A stretch of DNA of 64,000 bases. Origin: SZUA-320 sp963707875 (GTDB lineage Bacteria; Gemmatimonadota; Gemmatimonadetes; Gemmatimonadales; GWC2-71-9). The notes under the pieces were generated by a model. It was given only the letters and a program-made list of their open reading frames with translations. It was not told the DNA's origin and ran no database searches. Positions 17,549 to 26,324 of the stretch are shown in pieces (the first letter of the stretch is position 1; each line of letters opens with the position of its first letter). The stretch is from the NCBI GenBank assembly GCA_963707875.1, contig CAVPRU010000003.1, forward strand, positions 124,001 through 188,000, written 5' to 3'. The translations under genes were made by a program, and so were the position numbers.

Positions 17549-18706
17549 TCACCTGATCGCGCGGAGCCGCTCGCCGGCCGCGACCAGCAGCTCGTCCGTC
17601 TTGCAGAAGGCAAACCGCACCACACTCCGACCCAGCGACGGCTCCCGGAAGAAGCTCGACCCGGGCACCGGGGCAACGCCGATCTCCCGGGTCAGCCACT
17701 CACTGAAGGCCACGTCGTCGAGGTCACTCAGGCCGGTGAAGTCGGCCAGGACATAGTAGGCGCCCTCCGGCGGAATGCAGCGGAACCCCGACTCCTGCAG
17801 GGCCCCGCAGAGCAGGTCTCGTCGAACCCGGTATTCCTCTGAAATCCCGGTGTAGTAGCTGGCCGGGAGCCGTTCCAGGGCCTCGCCGACCGCCTCCTGG
17901 AGCGGAGCCGGCGCACCAACGGTCAGGAAGTCGTGCACCTTCCGCACAGCCCCGGTGACCGCCGCCGGGGCGACGATCCAGCCGATCCGCCACCCCGTTA
18001 CACTGAAGGTCTTGGAGGCGCCACTGATGGTAATGGTGCGCTCCGCCATGCCGGGGAGGGTGGCGATCGGGATGTGGGCCCCCTGGTAACGGATGTGCTC
18101 GTAGATCTCGTCGGTGACCACCCAGGCGTCGTGCCGGCGGCAGAGGTCGGCGATGCCCTCGAGCTCTGCCAGAGTCAGCACCCGACCGGCCGGGTTGTTG
18201 GGGGTGTTGATGATGATGGCGCGGGTCTTGGCGGAACAGGCGGCGGCCAGCCGGTCAAGATCGAGCGGCTGGCCCGGCTCCAGGGGCACGTAGATCGGGG
18301 TCGCTTCGCAGAGCACCGCGTCGGGGCCGTAGTTTTCGTAGAACGGTTCCATGACCACCACTTCATCGCCCGGATTGACGATCGCCATCAGGGCGGCAAC
18401 CATCGCTTCGGTGGCGCCGCAGGTGACCGTCAGGTGGGCCTCGGGATCGACCTCCATCCGGTACCAGTCGGCGTAGCGGGCGGCGAGGGCGTTGCGCAGG
18501 CCCTTGGCGCCCCAGGTGATGGCGTACTGGTTGATGTCGGCGTGGATGGCGCGGGCCGCCGCCTCCTTCAGCAGGTCGGGCGTCGGGAAGTTGGGAAACC
18601 CCTGGGCCAGATTGATTGCGCCATGTTCGGTGGCCAGCCGGGTCATCCCGCGAATGACCGATTCAGTGAAGCGGTGGGTCCGGCGGGCGGTGGTTGCCAC
18701 AGTCAT
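17549..18706 (-). CDS. Class I PLP-dependent aminotransferase
   Basis: A 385-residue fold-type I aminotransferase. It begins with NLAQGFPNFPTP, the hallmark of kynurenine/glutamine/methionine aminotransferase-like enzymes (YbdL, KAT). Further motifs are NTPNNPAGRV, VTDEIYEHIRY and SGASKTFSVTGWRIGW, whose lysine (about 231) binds PLP; the C-terminal arginine is in RSVVRFAFCK. It probably interconverts a hydrophobic or sulphur amino acid with its keto acid; the exact substrate is open. An open frame extends 40 codons further upstream but overlaps the divergent membrane-protein gene, so the ATG at MTVATT was taken. Confidence 0.88.
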   Translation of the reverse strand: MTVATTARRTHRFTESVIRGMTRLATEHGAINLAQGFPNFPTPDLLKEAAARAIHADINQYAITWGAKGLRNALAARYADWYRMEVDPEAHLTVTCGATEAMVAALMAIVNPGDEVVVMEPFYENYGPDAVLCEATPIYVPLEPGQPLDLDRLAAACSAKTRAIIINTPNNPAGRVLTLAELEGIADLCRRHDAWVVTDEIYEHIRYQGAHIPIATLPGMAERTITISGASKTFSVTGWRIGWIVAPAAVTGAVRKVHDFLTVGAPAPLQEAVGEALERLPASYYTGISEEYRVRRDLLCGALQESGFRCIPPEGAYYVLADFTGLSDLDDVAFSEWLTREIGVAPVPGSSFFREPSLGRSVVRFAFCKTDELLVAAGERLRAIR

Positions 18707-18737
18707 GAGACGCTGGCCTGAAGAGGGAGCGGGAAAG

Positions 18738-18743
18738 TAAGTT
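18738..18743 (+). promoter_or_regulatory. Putative -10 element TAAGTT, leaderless
   Basis: TAAGTT ends six bases before the ATG of the small membrane protein, and no ribosome site fits between them. This is the same geometry as at four other gene starts in the window. Confidence 0.45.
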
Positions 18744-18749
18744 GATCCG

Positions 18750-19166
18750 ATGACCGAGTCATCTCTTACCACGAGTCGGCTGGTCCGGGTGATGTACGCC
18801 GCACTCCTGGCGGGACCGCTGATCATCGCGGCGGCCCTCTGGTACGCCCTGGGTCACCGGCTGGTGATCCCGGCTCTGACCGGGCCGATGGGCTACGCGC
18901 TCTACGCCCTCTGTGCCGGTGGCTTTGCCTTCGGAGTGCTCTGGCGCTCGCGGATCCCGGCGCGGGCCCCCGGGGAAAGCCCCGACGCCTTCTGGCGGGC
19001 CAATCTGCCGAGGGCGTTCGCCCTCTACGCGCTGCTGGAAGGGGTGGCGGTGCTGGGTGCCATCATCGGCGTGTTGGGCGGCCAGCCGTTCACGGCCCTC
19101 GCGGTGACGCTGGTCTACCTGGGAATCATGCTCACATTCTCGCCCGGCCGCCTGGCGGGGGAGTAG
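18750..19166 (+). CDS. Small four-helix membrane protein
   Basis: A 138-residue protein with four predicted membrane segments (about residues 16-35, 43-65, 87-105 and 108-128) separated by short loops; one loop is basic and proline-rich (RSRIPARAPGES). No family recognised. It diverges from the aminotransferase gene across a 43-base gap and ends four bases before the convergent VOC gene. Confidence 0.7.
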   Translation: MTESSLTTSRLVRVMYAALLAGPLIIAAALWYALGHRLVIPALTGPMGYALYALCAGGFAFGVLWRSRIPARAPGESPDAFWRANLPRAFALYALLEGVAVLGAIIGVLGGQPFTALAVTLVYLGIMLTFSPGRLAGE

Positions 19167-19170
19167 CCGT

Positions 19171-19545
19171 TCAGGGGTCCTTCGATTCCTCCTCCGGCGG
19201 TTGCCAGAGCGCCATCGCGTTGCCGTCGGGATCCTCGATCATCGCCATGATGCCGAACGACATCCGGGTCGGTTCCTGGCGGAAGGTGACCCCCCTGGCG
19301 TGCAGGTCCCCGCAGACGTGGAGCAGGCCGTCCACATGGAAGGTCAGGCCGGTTTCCCGACCCACCATGGCCTGGGCCGCTTCGTGGTTGGCGGGGTGGA
19401 CCCCGATCCGGATGCCCTGGGCTTCGAATTCCGCCCCGAAAGATCCCTTGGCTCCGAGGGTCAGCCCCAGGGTATCCTGATAGAACTCAACGGCCCGGTC
19501 CAGATTCCGGACGAAGATCGCGACACTGTACAGTGAAACCGCCAC
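19171..19545 (-). CDS. Glyoxalase/bleomycin-resistance (VOC) family protein
   Basis: A 124-residue single VOC-fold chain: VAIFVRNLDRAVEFYQDTLGL at the start and AMIEDPDGNAMALWQ at the end are typical. The glutamate or histidine metal ligands of glyoxalase I are only partly present (H-V-D-G in the middle, E-D-P-D late), so catalytic metal binding is uncertain; it could bind a small molecule. Start is GTG with GAGGAG six bases upstream. Confidence 0.8.
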   Translation of the reverse strand: MAVSLYSVAIFVRNLDRAVEFYQDTLGLTLGAKGSFGAEFEAQGIRIGVHPANHEAAQAMVGRETGLTFHVDGLLHVCGDLHARGVTFRQEPTRMSFGIMAMIEDPDGNAMALWQPPEEESKDP

Positions 19546-19574
19546 GGTCGCTCCTCAACGCTTCAGGCGGGGAC

Positions 19575-19580
19575 AACCTA
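19575..19580 (-). promoter_or_regulatory. Putative -10 element TAGGTT
   Basis: On the minus strand TAGGTTGT is about 30 bases before the GTG of the VOC gene. It is identical to the hexamer before the solute-binding-protein gene. Confidence 0.35.
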
Positions 19581-19631
19581 CTGCCAGCCCAACCGCTCGT
19601 GCAAGGAAAGACCGGGGATCAGCTGACCGGG

Positions 19632-20138
19632 CTATTCCACCTTCCTGGCGGAGGCCAGTTCGGGAATCGCGGCGGCGTTGACCGTGTCACCCTTGCGGGT
19701 CACGATCCGCCGGTGATAGTCGATCTGGCCGAGGTGATAGCCCAGATGGGATGACAGGTGCAGCAGGAAGTCCATGGTGTTGACCGTCATCTTGCCGACG
19801 GGCATCGGGTAGTTGGCCTCGAGCAGCTCCTGGGGCAGCACGGGAACCACCCGCTCCACGTCGGCGACGGCCCGGTCGAGTTCGGCCAGAATCTCGACCC
19901 GGGGGATATCGCGCGCCCCGAATTCGCTCTCCCGATCCCGCTGGTAGCCGCCCCCGCCCAGCACCGCACCGATGAAGTGCCGGATGTTGCCGGCCAGATG
20001 TCTGGCCAGTACCCCGGCGGGGTTGGTGATTCCCTCCGGAGTTCGCCACAGGTCGGCGTCGTCCGGGTAGGCTTCGACTTCGCGTCGCACAGCTCGGAGG
20101 TCCCGGGCCAGGATCGCTGCCACATAGAGTGCGGACAT
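19632..20138 (-). CDS. DinB-like (DUF1572) family protein
   Basis: A 168-residue four-helix protein of the DinB superfamily. The three histidines that bind a metal in this fold appear as HLAGNIRHF (around residue 47-54), HLSSHLGYHLGQIDYH (around residue 131-146). Members serve as thiol-S-transferases or have unknown roles; the substrate is not evident. The ATG has GGGAGA upstream. It follows the MOSC gene by 20 bases and may be transcribed with it. Confidence 0.8.
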   Translation of the reverse strand: MSALYVAAILARDLRAVRREVEAYPDDADLWRTPEGITNPAGVLARHLAGNIRHFIGAVLGGGGYQRDRESEFGARDIPRVEILAELDRAVADVERVVPVLPQELLEANYPMPVGKMTVNTMDFLLHLSSHLGYHLGQIDYHRRIVTRKGDTVNAAAIPELASARKVE

Positions 20139-20158
20139 GGGAATCTCCCTGATTCGGT

Positions 20159-20617
20159 CTAGTCTGCTTCGACCCAGTGGACTGGATCCCCAACGGAGAC
20201 TTCCCCGTCGTCGAGGATCTCGGCAAACACCCCCCCCCGCCAGTCCCGCCGCATCGCCGCGGTCAGCCCGGGTGCCGCCGCGTCCATCTGCTCGCAGGGC
20301 CTGGTCTCGCCCCAGACCTTGAGCCGGCAGCCACCCACCCTCAGGACCCGCTCCCGCGTCTCCCGCAGATCGATCCCGGACACCAGCAGGTTGGCCCGCC
20401 GGGCGGAGGGAGGCAGGTCGGCGCCCACCTCGACCATCAACTGTTCCCAGACGGCCCTGTCGATCAGAGTCACCTGACGCTTGCCGCCCTGATCGGGACT
20501 CCCCACGATTCCGGAACCCGCCTTGAGCGCCACACTCGGCCGGGGATCCATCTGACCGCCCCGGGCCCGCTTGGTGTAGATCGCTTCCAGCTTCCCCACC
20601 TGAATGGAGGAACTCAT
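20159..20617 (-). CDS. MOSC domain protein
   Basis: A 152-residue stand-alone MOSC domain, the beta-barrel found at the C-terminus of molybdenum cofactor sulfurase and in YiiM/mARC. The conserved cysteine is in TRPCEQMD near residue 110, with LVSGIDL and DGEVSVGDPV typical of the domain. Small MOSC proteins are thought to bind Mo cofactor or transfer sulphur. The ATG overlaps the stop of the preceding secreted-protein gene (ATGA), ruling out the longer upstream frame. Confidence 0.85.
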   Translation of the reverse strand: MSSSIQVGKLEAIYTKRARGGQMDPRPSVALKAGSGIVGSPDQGGKRQVTLIDRAVWEQLMVEVGADLPPSARRANLLVSGIDLRETRERVLRVGGCRLKVWGETRPCEQMDAAAPGLTAAMRRDWRGGVFAEILDDGEVSVGDPVHWVEAD

Positions 20618-21120
20618 GGGGTGGGCATCGGGTTGCCGGGCCGCTCGTTGTCCCACGTCACAGCCGTGATCCACCAGCGGGCCCCGTCGAGATAAAGCTG
20701 GATACTGTTGATCCCGCGGCCAGTCACCGGGCCATCCGGCGTGTGGCGATACTGGTAGCTGCTCCAGACGTGCGCCATGTTGCCGAACCGGTCCACCTTC
20801 CTCGAGGTCTCAATCTCGAAAAAGCCGTTCTCGACCATCCAGTCATTGGCGCCCCTGACGTACTCTTCATGGGTCATCACGGTGGCGACCGGGGTGCCGT
20901 TCCGGACGCTCAGCGAGAAAAACCGGATGCCGGGCCAGTAGAGCGTGCGATCCCGATCCCATTGCCGCGGGGTCCCGGCCGGGCCGCTGATGACGTCGTA
21001 AAAGGCGGCCATGATCCCGTCGAGACTCGCGACGTCGTCCGGCCGGGGGGGGGCCGACTGCGCCAGCCCTGGGGCGGAGATCGTCAGGACCGCGAAGGAC
21101 AGAAGGAGTGGAGTACGCAT
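20614..21120 (-). CDS. Secreted NTF2-like (SnoaL-type) protein
   Basis: A 168-residue exported protein: signal peptide to about residue 21 (L-A-Q-S), then an NTF2-like cone fold suggested by the helix pattern DGIMAAFYDVISG and the strands HVWSSYQYRHT, GRGINSIQLYLDGARWWI. Such domains bind small ligands or act as steroid-isomerase-like enzymes. It is translationally coupled to the MOSC gene and diverges from penicillin acylase. Function not assigned. Confidence 0.7.
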   Translation of the reverse strand: MRTPLLLSFAVLTISAPGLAQSAPPRPDDVASLDGIMAAFYDVISGPAGTPRQWDRDRTLYWPGIRFFSLSVRNGTPVATVMTHEEYVRGANDWMVENGFFEIETSRKVDRFGNMAHVWSSYQYRHTPDGPVTGRGINSIQLYLDGARWWITAVTWDNERPGNPMPTP

Positions 21121-21256
21121 GCTCTCGCGGTGAGGGACACGAGCTCTCGATGACTTCGCAAGATGCCTCCGGGTCCGGCTGGAGGCCAGTCCCCGGCTTG
21201 CCCGGGCTCCCGGGGGACGGCACCTTCAGGCCAGACCCCCGCCGAGGGAAATCCCG

Positions 21257-23395
21257 ATGAGGCACCGCTGCCCAGCCCTCCTGATGCTGCTGGCCTCCCC
21301 GATGGCTGTCCTGGCCCAGCCCCCGAACCAGCCCGTCGAGGCGCGGGTCGAGGTCCGGCGCACGGCCTTCGGGGTCCCCCACCTGCTGGCCGACGACCTG
21401 GAGGCCCTTGGCTTTGGGCTGGCCTGGGTCCAGCTCGAGGACTACGGAACCCGGCTGGCGGTCAACATGATCCGGGCGCGAGGAGAGATGGCCAGGGTGT
21501 TCGGACGGGACTCGATCGAATCCGATTTCATCCGCCAGCAGACCCACCAGCAGACCGCGTCGACCTGGGACCGGGTGCCGGAGGACGTGAGGAAACTGTA
21601 CCACGGATTCGCAGCCGGGGTCAACCGGTACCTCCGCCTTCACCCGACCGAATTCCCCCCACACCTGGAGCCGGCGTTCACCGGGGTGGATGTGGCAGCA
21701 CTCTGGGTGGAGACGGGGGCCTGGCAGTCCGCCCGCTCATTCCGTAACCGACTCGAGGCCGAACGGCAGGCCCGGGCCGACTCCCTGCGCCGACTCGGTG
21801 AAGGGTCCAACGCCTGGGCCTTCGCCCCGAGTCGGACCACCTCAGGTCGGGCCATTCTGCTCCGCAACCCCCACCTCGATTGGGATGCCGGATACTACGA
21901 GGTCCACGTAACGGTGCCCGGGGTGCTCAACTTCTACGGCGACTTCCGGGTCGGGTATCCCTTCTTCAACAACGGCGGGTTCAACGACTGGCTGGGATGG
22001 GCCACCACCAACAATGACGTGGACAACGACGAGGTCTACGCCTTCGAGGCCGACTCCACCCGGGCAGACCACTACCTGCTCAACGGCGAGTCCATCCCAC
22101 TGACCTCCACCATGGTGACCGTCGCGTATCGCCATCGGCAGGGCCTGGCCACCGAAACTCGGCAGTTCTGGTACTCACCGATCGGTCCCGTGGTGGACCG
22201 GAGCGACGGGAAGGTCGTGGTGATCAAGGCCGCCGGGTGGAAGGAGTACCGGAAGGGGGAGCAGTTTCTCCGAATGATGCAGGCCCGGAACCTGGAGGAG
22301 TGGAAGGCGGCGATGCGGATCCGGGCAGCCACGGCGTCCAACTTCACCTACGCCGATCGGGACGGGAACATCTACTACGTGTGGAATGGCAGTCTTCCCG
22401 ATCTCCCCCTTCCGTCGGGTGGGGACACCGTGGCCGTCTCGGCCCGGAGCCGCGCCGACCTCTGGCAGAACCTGGTTCCCTTCGACCGCCTGCCCCAGGT
22501 GCTCAACCCGCCACGGGGATACGTCATGAACTCCAATGACCCACCCCACTACACCTCGCTCGACGCGATCCTCGACTCGACCCGGTACCCGGCCACGGTG
22601 TCCCGACCGGCCCTCGGGCTTCGGGGACAGTTGAGCCACCTGCTGGCCAACGAACAGGAAAAGGTCTCCCTCGAGGATGTGGCCCGACTCAAGCACAGCC
22701 CCCGGATGCTCGCCGGCGAACGGTTCACCGGCACGCTGGTCGAGGCGGTCCGGGCGGGACTGCCCGCCGTGGAATTGGCGGCAGCCGCCGACCTGCTGGA
22801 ATCCTGGGATCGGACCGTCAGAGCCGACGCCCGGGGAGCGGTGTTGTTCGAGGCCTGGTACAACCGGTACCTGACCGACGAGACCCCGGGATTGCGACGG
22901 ACCTTCGCCGAGCGGTGGCGCGACGCCTTTGCCGAGCCATGGGATCCGGCCCGGCCGGTTGAGACCCCCACCGGCCTTGCCGACCCGGCCAAGGCGGTCC
23001 GGGCGCTGGAATGGGCGATGGCCGACACCAAGCGGCTGTTCGGGAGCTGGGACGTCGCCTGGGGCGAAGTGAACCGGATCCGGCTCGGCAACATGGACCT
23101 CCCCGCCAACGGCTGCAACGGCCAGCTGGGCTGCTTCCGGGTGCTCTGGATGGAACCTGACTCGGCAGGCAAGCGGCGGGTCAGGGGTGGAGATGGCTGG
23201 GTCATCGGCGTGGAGTTCGGGGACCGGCCCCGGGCCTGGTCGATCATGGCTTACGGACAGTCTTCCCGACCGGAATCGGAGCACCATCTGGATCAACTGG
23301 AGATGTTCGTGGCCGGAACCATGAAGCCGGTGGTCTATTCCGAAGAGGAGATCGCCCGCGAGACCCGTCGGCGTTACCACCCCGGGATGCCATAG
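21257..23395 (+). CDS. Penicillin acylase (S45) family amidohydrolase
   Basis: A 712-residue exported Ntn-hydrolase that would self-cleave into alpha and beta chains. Signal peptide to about residue 21. The spacer precedes the beta-chain serine in GEGSNAWAFAPSRT (about residue 184), which becomes the N-terminal nucleophile; the following LLRNPHLDW and NNGGFNDWLGWATTNNDVDN match the acylase substrate/oxyanion region. Length and motifs are closest to aculeacin/acyl-homoserine-lactone acylases (QuiP/PvdQ-like); the natural substrate, a lactone signal, lipopeptide or other amide, is not determined. GAGGGA lies ahead of the ATG. Confidence 0.9.
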   Translation: MRHRCPALLMLLASPMAVLAQPPNQPVEARVEVRRTAFGVPHLLADDLEALGFGLAWVQLEDYGTRLAVNMIRARGEMARVFGRDSIESDFIRQQTHQQTASTWDRVPEDVRKLYHGFAAGVNRYLRLHPTEFPPHLEPAFTGVDVAALWVETGAWQSARSFRNRLEAERQARADSLRRLGEGSNAWAFAPSRTTSGRAILLRNPHLDWDAGYYEVHVTVPGVLNFYGDFRVGYPFFNNGGFNDWLGWATTNNDVDNDEVYAFEADSTRADHYLLNGESIPLTSTMVTVAYRHRQGLATETRQFWYSPIGPVVDRSDGKVVVIKAAGWKEYRKGEQFLRMMQARNLEEWKAAMRIRAATASNFTYADRDGNIYYVWNGSLPDLPLPSGGDTVAVSARSRADLWQNLVPFDRLPQVLNPPRGYVMNSNDPPHYTSLDAILDSTRYPATVSRPALGLRGQLSHLLANEQEKVSLEDVARLKHSPRMLAGERFTGTLVEAVRAGLPAVELAAAADLLESWDRTVRADARGAVLFEAWYNRYLTDETPGLRRTFAERWRDAFAEPWDPARPVETPTGLADPAKAVRALEWAMADTKRLFGSWDVAWGEVNRIRLGNMDLPANGCNGQLGCFRVLWMEPDSAGKRRVRGGDGWVIGVEFGDRPRAWSIMAYGQSSRPESEHHLDQLEMFVAGTMKPVVYSEEEIARETRRRYHPGMP

Positions 23396-23425
23396 CACGA
23401 CCAAGTCACTGAATCCCCCAAGCCT

Positions 23426-23442
23426 CCAGCCCCGTAGGCTGG
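23426..23442 (+). promoter_or_regulatory. Hairpin over the kinase translation start
   Basis: CCAGCC and GGCTGG form a perfect six-base stem with a five-base loop, ending four bases before the kinase ATG. There is no ribosome-binding purine run there, so the hairpin occupies that position and could limit translation, or it may end the penicillin-acylase transcript. Confidence 0.4.
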
Positions 23443-23446
23443 CCCA

Positions 23447-25195
23447 ATGACCCCGACACCCTCCCCTGAGTTCCTGGCGCTGCAGCGCGCGCTGGCTGGC
23501 CGCTACTCGCTCGACCGGGAGTTGGGGCGGGGCGGGATGGGGGTTGTCTTTCTGGCACGCGAGGTGGCACTCGACCGGCTGGTGGCGCTCAAGCTGCTGC
23601 CCCCGACACTCGCCGCTGAGCCGGGCCTCCGGTCGCGGTTCCTTCGGGAAGCGCGCACCGCCGCCGCCCTGTCCCACCCCCATATCGTCCCGATTCACGC
23701 GGTCGAGTCTGTGGGGGATATGGTCTTCTTCTCAATGGCCTGGATCGACGGGGAATCCCTGGGAGAACGGGTCCGTCGCGCCGGTCCGTTGCCCGGGAGC
23801 CAATTGCTCAGGGTGCTCCAGGAGACCGCCTGGGCCCTGGCGCACGCCCACGCCAACGGGATCATCCACCGCGACATCAAGCCGGACAACATCCTGCTGG
23901 AGCGGGATTCGGGTCGCTCCCTGGTCACCGACTTCGGGATCGCGGTCCCGACCGACGCCGGGTCAGGCCCCGGACCGGCGGCGGGCACGCCCCGGTACAT
24001 GAGCCCCGAGCTGCTCGCGGGAGGCCCCGCGACAGCCAGGACCGATCTCTATGCCTTGGGAGTGACCGCGCTGTTTGCGGCGGCGGGACCGCTGCCGGCC
24101 GGACCCCTTCCGCGACTCTCGAATCTGGCGGCCGGGCTTCCTGTCCGGGTGGCCGCCGTGATCGAGGCCTGCCTCTCGGATAACCCCAAGCTGCGACCGG
24201 AGTCGGCCGAGGTGGTGGCCACCGAACTGGCCTCGGCTCAGCACGCCGTGATCGAAGCTCCTGCCCAGATTCGGGCGTTCCTCCGGGAGAATGACCAGGC
24301 CGGCATCGAGATCGGCATGGCCGCCACCGCCAGCCTGGCCAGTCTCGGGCTCTATGCCCTCAATGCCAACGACCTGTTCGCGGCGCCGGTCTACCTCACC
24401 GCCACGGTGATCCTTGCCGGGCTGGCGATGGCCCGGTTTGGCCAGGTGGTCATGGGGTTCCGTGGCCTGCACCGCCTGGGATTCGGGTTCGGGGCCATCC
24501 GCCGTGCGCTGGAGCTCGACCAGCGCCGCCGGGTGGAGGAGGGCGCCGAATCGGCCGAGGATCGGGGACGACGGCGGCGAGCCACGTTGTCCGACGGGCT
24601 GCTCGGGGTGATCAAGACGGCAGTCTCGGTCTGGCTGGCGCAGGCCGACCTCCCGTTGGTGTTCAACTTCATCGGGGCCGCCGGGGCAGTCGCGCTCCCG
24701 GCCTATACCCTTCGGATGATCTGGATGGACCTCCGGCGGGGTCGCCGAGGACTCTGGCAGGCCTTTCTGGCCAGCCGACCGATCGCGGGGCTCTATCGGG
24801 CGGTGGGGATCGGGGTGCACTCCGTGCCGGCCCTCCCTGTTCCCGGTGAGCCCACTGCGCTGGCGCTGGGACGGGAAATTGATCGCCTCTTCCTTGGGCT
24901 CCCGGCGGCAGTCCGGGCGGAGCTCGCCGAGGTGCCGGCGCTGATCGTCCGGCTGGAGGCGGATGCGGTGGCGCTGGCGGAGCGCCGAAACGGGAGTGGC
25001 CACACGGACTCCCGGCTGAGGACCGCGGTGGCAGCACTCGAGCACCTGCGCCTGCAGCTGCTTCAGGTCAGTGCCGGCAAGGTCTCGATGGATGAGTTGA
25101 CCGCGAACCTGGACCAGGCCCGGCAGATCGCGGAGCAGGTGGAGGGCGTGCTGGCGGTGCAGACCGGCACCGCCACGTTTACATCGCGGCCATGA
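23447..25195 (+). CDS. Membrane-bound Ser/Thr protein kinase
   Basis: A 582-residue kinase of the Hanks type. Glycine loop GRGGMG (27-32), VALKLL lysine near 49, catalytic HRDIKPDN around residue 142, DFG near 163 and GTPRYMSPE in the activation segment are all intact, so it should be active. After the kinase domain (to about 275) come two hydrophobic blocks (about 285-330 and 385-425), then a soluble tail of about 150 residues with coiled-coil-like heptads (LNQDARQIAEQVEG region). There are no PASTA or WD40 repeats. It is the only gene of its unit and overlaps the 3' end of the Rieske gene by 17 bases on the opposite strand. Confidence 0.92.
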   Translation: MTPTPSPEFLALQRALAGRYSLDRELGRGGMGVVFLAREVALDRLVALKLLPPTLAAEPGLRSRFLREARTAAALSHPHIVPIHAVESVGDMVFFSMAWIDGESLGERVRRAGPLPGSQLLRVLQETAWALAHAHANGIIHRDIKPDNILLERDSGRSLVTDFGIAVPTDAGSGPGPAAGTPRYMSPELLAGGPATARTDLYALGVTALFAAAGPLPAGPLPRLSNLAAGLPVRVAAVIEACLSDNPKLRPESAEVVATELASAQHAVIEAPAQIRAFLRENDQAGIEIGMAATASLASLGLYALNANDLFAAPVYLTATVILAGLAMARFGQVVMGFRGLHRLGFGFGAIRRALELDQRRRVEEGAESAEDRGRRRRATLSDGLLGVIKTAVSVWLAQADLPLVFNFIGAAGAVALPAYTLRMIWMDLRRGRRGLWQAFLASRPIAGLYRAVGIGVHSVPALPVPGEPTALALGREIDRLFLGLPAAVRAELAEVPALIVRLEADAVALAERRNGSGHTDSRLRTAVAALEHLRLQLLQVSAGKVSMDELTANLDQARQIAEQVEGVLAVQTGTATFTSRP

Positions 25196-26303
25196 GCCGG
25201 AGATACTCCCGATCCCAGGCCGCCGGAATGCTTTCTCGGGCCGAGTAGGGCCCCGGTTCGTACCGCCGGGACATGATCCCCTGGTGAGAGCGCTCCACAA
25301 TGTCCCAATCCTGCCGGTTCGTCACATCCCAGAACTCGATCGCATCCCGGAGGTTGGCCTTGGGGTCCGCCAGGCTGTCCGGATGGAACAGCCACTCGGA
25401 GTCGACCCGGGTCAGCTCCGGGGTGACCGCCGTCACGAGGTAGTAGTTGACGTAGTCCGGATGGATGCTGAGCATCAGGTTGGGCATCAGGGTGTAGTAG
25501 AACGCCCGGCGCCGGTCCTCCGTCGGAAGATCCGGATTGACCAGCGCTCCAACCGCCTTGCCGCTCATGGTGGCACTCAGGTTGGGCGGGGTGAGCTCCA
25601 TGTAGCCGCCCAGGAAGGGCCCCTCAATCAGATCATTGTTGCCGCTGGTAAACGGCAGCTTCTGGTTCAGTTCCGGGTGAATCAGGGGGCAGTGCAGGCA
25701 CTCCGAGTAGTTCTGGAACACCAGCTTCCAGTTGGCAGCCACGTGGTAGCTGACCCGGTGCCCGACCTTGAGTCCCGAGAGCCGGTATCGGGCCAGTCGA
25801 CCGATCATCGGGGCCCACGCCTCCGCAAACGGCACCGGTTCCCTGGCAATATTGACGAAGACGAACCCCTCCCACTCCGCGACGCTCGCCTGGTGCAGCG
25901 GGTAGTCATCCTTCCGGAACCCCTCCACCTCCTGCATGTGCGGCGCCCCGATCAGCCGGCCATCGAGGGTGTAGGTCCAGGCGTGATAGGGGCACTGGAT
26001 AGTCTCGGAGAGCTGACCCGACGTCTCCTGGCAGATCCGGGTGCCCCGGTGCCGACAGACGTTGAAGAAGGCCTTGAGCTGCCCGTCCCGGTCGCGGAGC
26101 AGGATGAGCGATTCGCCGGCCACGGTACAGAGGACGTAATCGCCGGGACCAGGCACCCGGTCGGCCCGGCCCACGCAGGCCCACATCCTGGCGTGCAGCT
26201 GCTCGGCTTCCCGGACCAGCACGTCGGTAGAGAGGTATTGCTCGGCCGGCATGGTCCTGGCGCCTTGACGAAACGAAGTGACGGTCGGATGGAAGGTGGA
26301 CAT
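25179..26303 (-). CDS. Rieske non-heme iron oxygenase, alpha-subunit type
   Basis: A 374-residue oxygenase. The Rieske [2Fe-2S] site is C83-x-H85 ... C104-x2-H107 (in CRHRG and CPYHAW). The mononuclear iron site is N191-x...H204-x4-H209 (ECLHCPLIHP) with a C-terminal aspartate in the helix after WDVTNRQDWD. Spacing resembles the glycine-betaine/choline/carnitine monooxygenases (GbcA, CntA) and related N-demethylases, not aromatic-ring dioxygenases, though ring hydroxylation cannot be excluded. No reductase or ferredoxin gene is adjacent; the FAD oxidoreductases upstream are a different type. It is the last gene of a five-gene unit starting with a GcvT-like protein. ATG with AGGAGA upstream. 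Confidence 0.85.
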   Translation of the reverse strand: MSTFHPTVTSFRQGARTMPAEQYLSTDVLVREAEQLHARMWACVGRADRVPGPGDYVLCTVAGESLILLRDRDGQLKAFFNVCRHRGTRICQETSGQLSETIQCPYHAWTYTLDGRLIGAPHMQEVEGFRKDDYPLHQASVAEWEGFVFVNIAREPVPFAEAWAPMIGRLARYRLSGLKVGHRVSYHVAANWKLVFQNYSECLHCPLIHPELNQKLPFTSGNNDLIEGPFLGGYMELTPPNLSATMSGKAVGALVNPDLPTEDRRRAFYYTLMPNLMLSIHPDYVNYYLVTAVTPELTRVDSEWLFHPDSLADPKANLRDAIEFWDVTNRQDWDIVERSHQGIMSRRYEPGPYSARESIPAAWDREYLRLMAAM

Positions 26304-26324
26304 CCTGTCGATCTCCTGTTTCCG

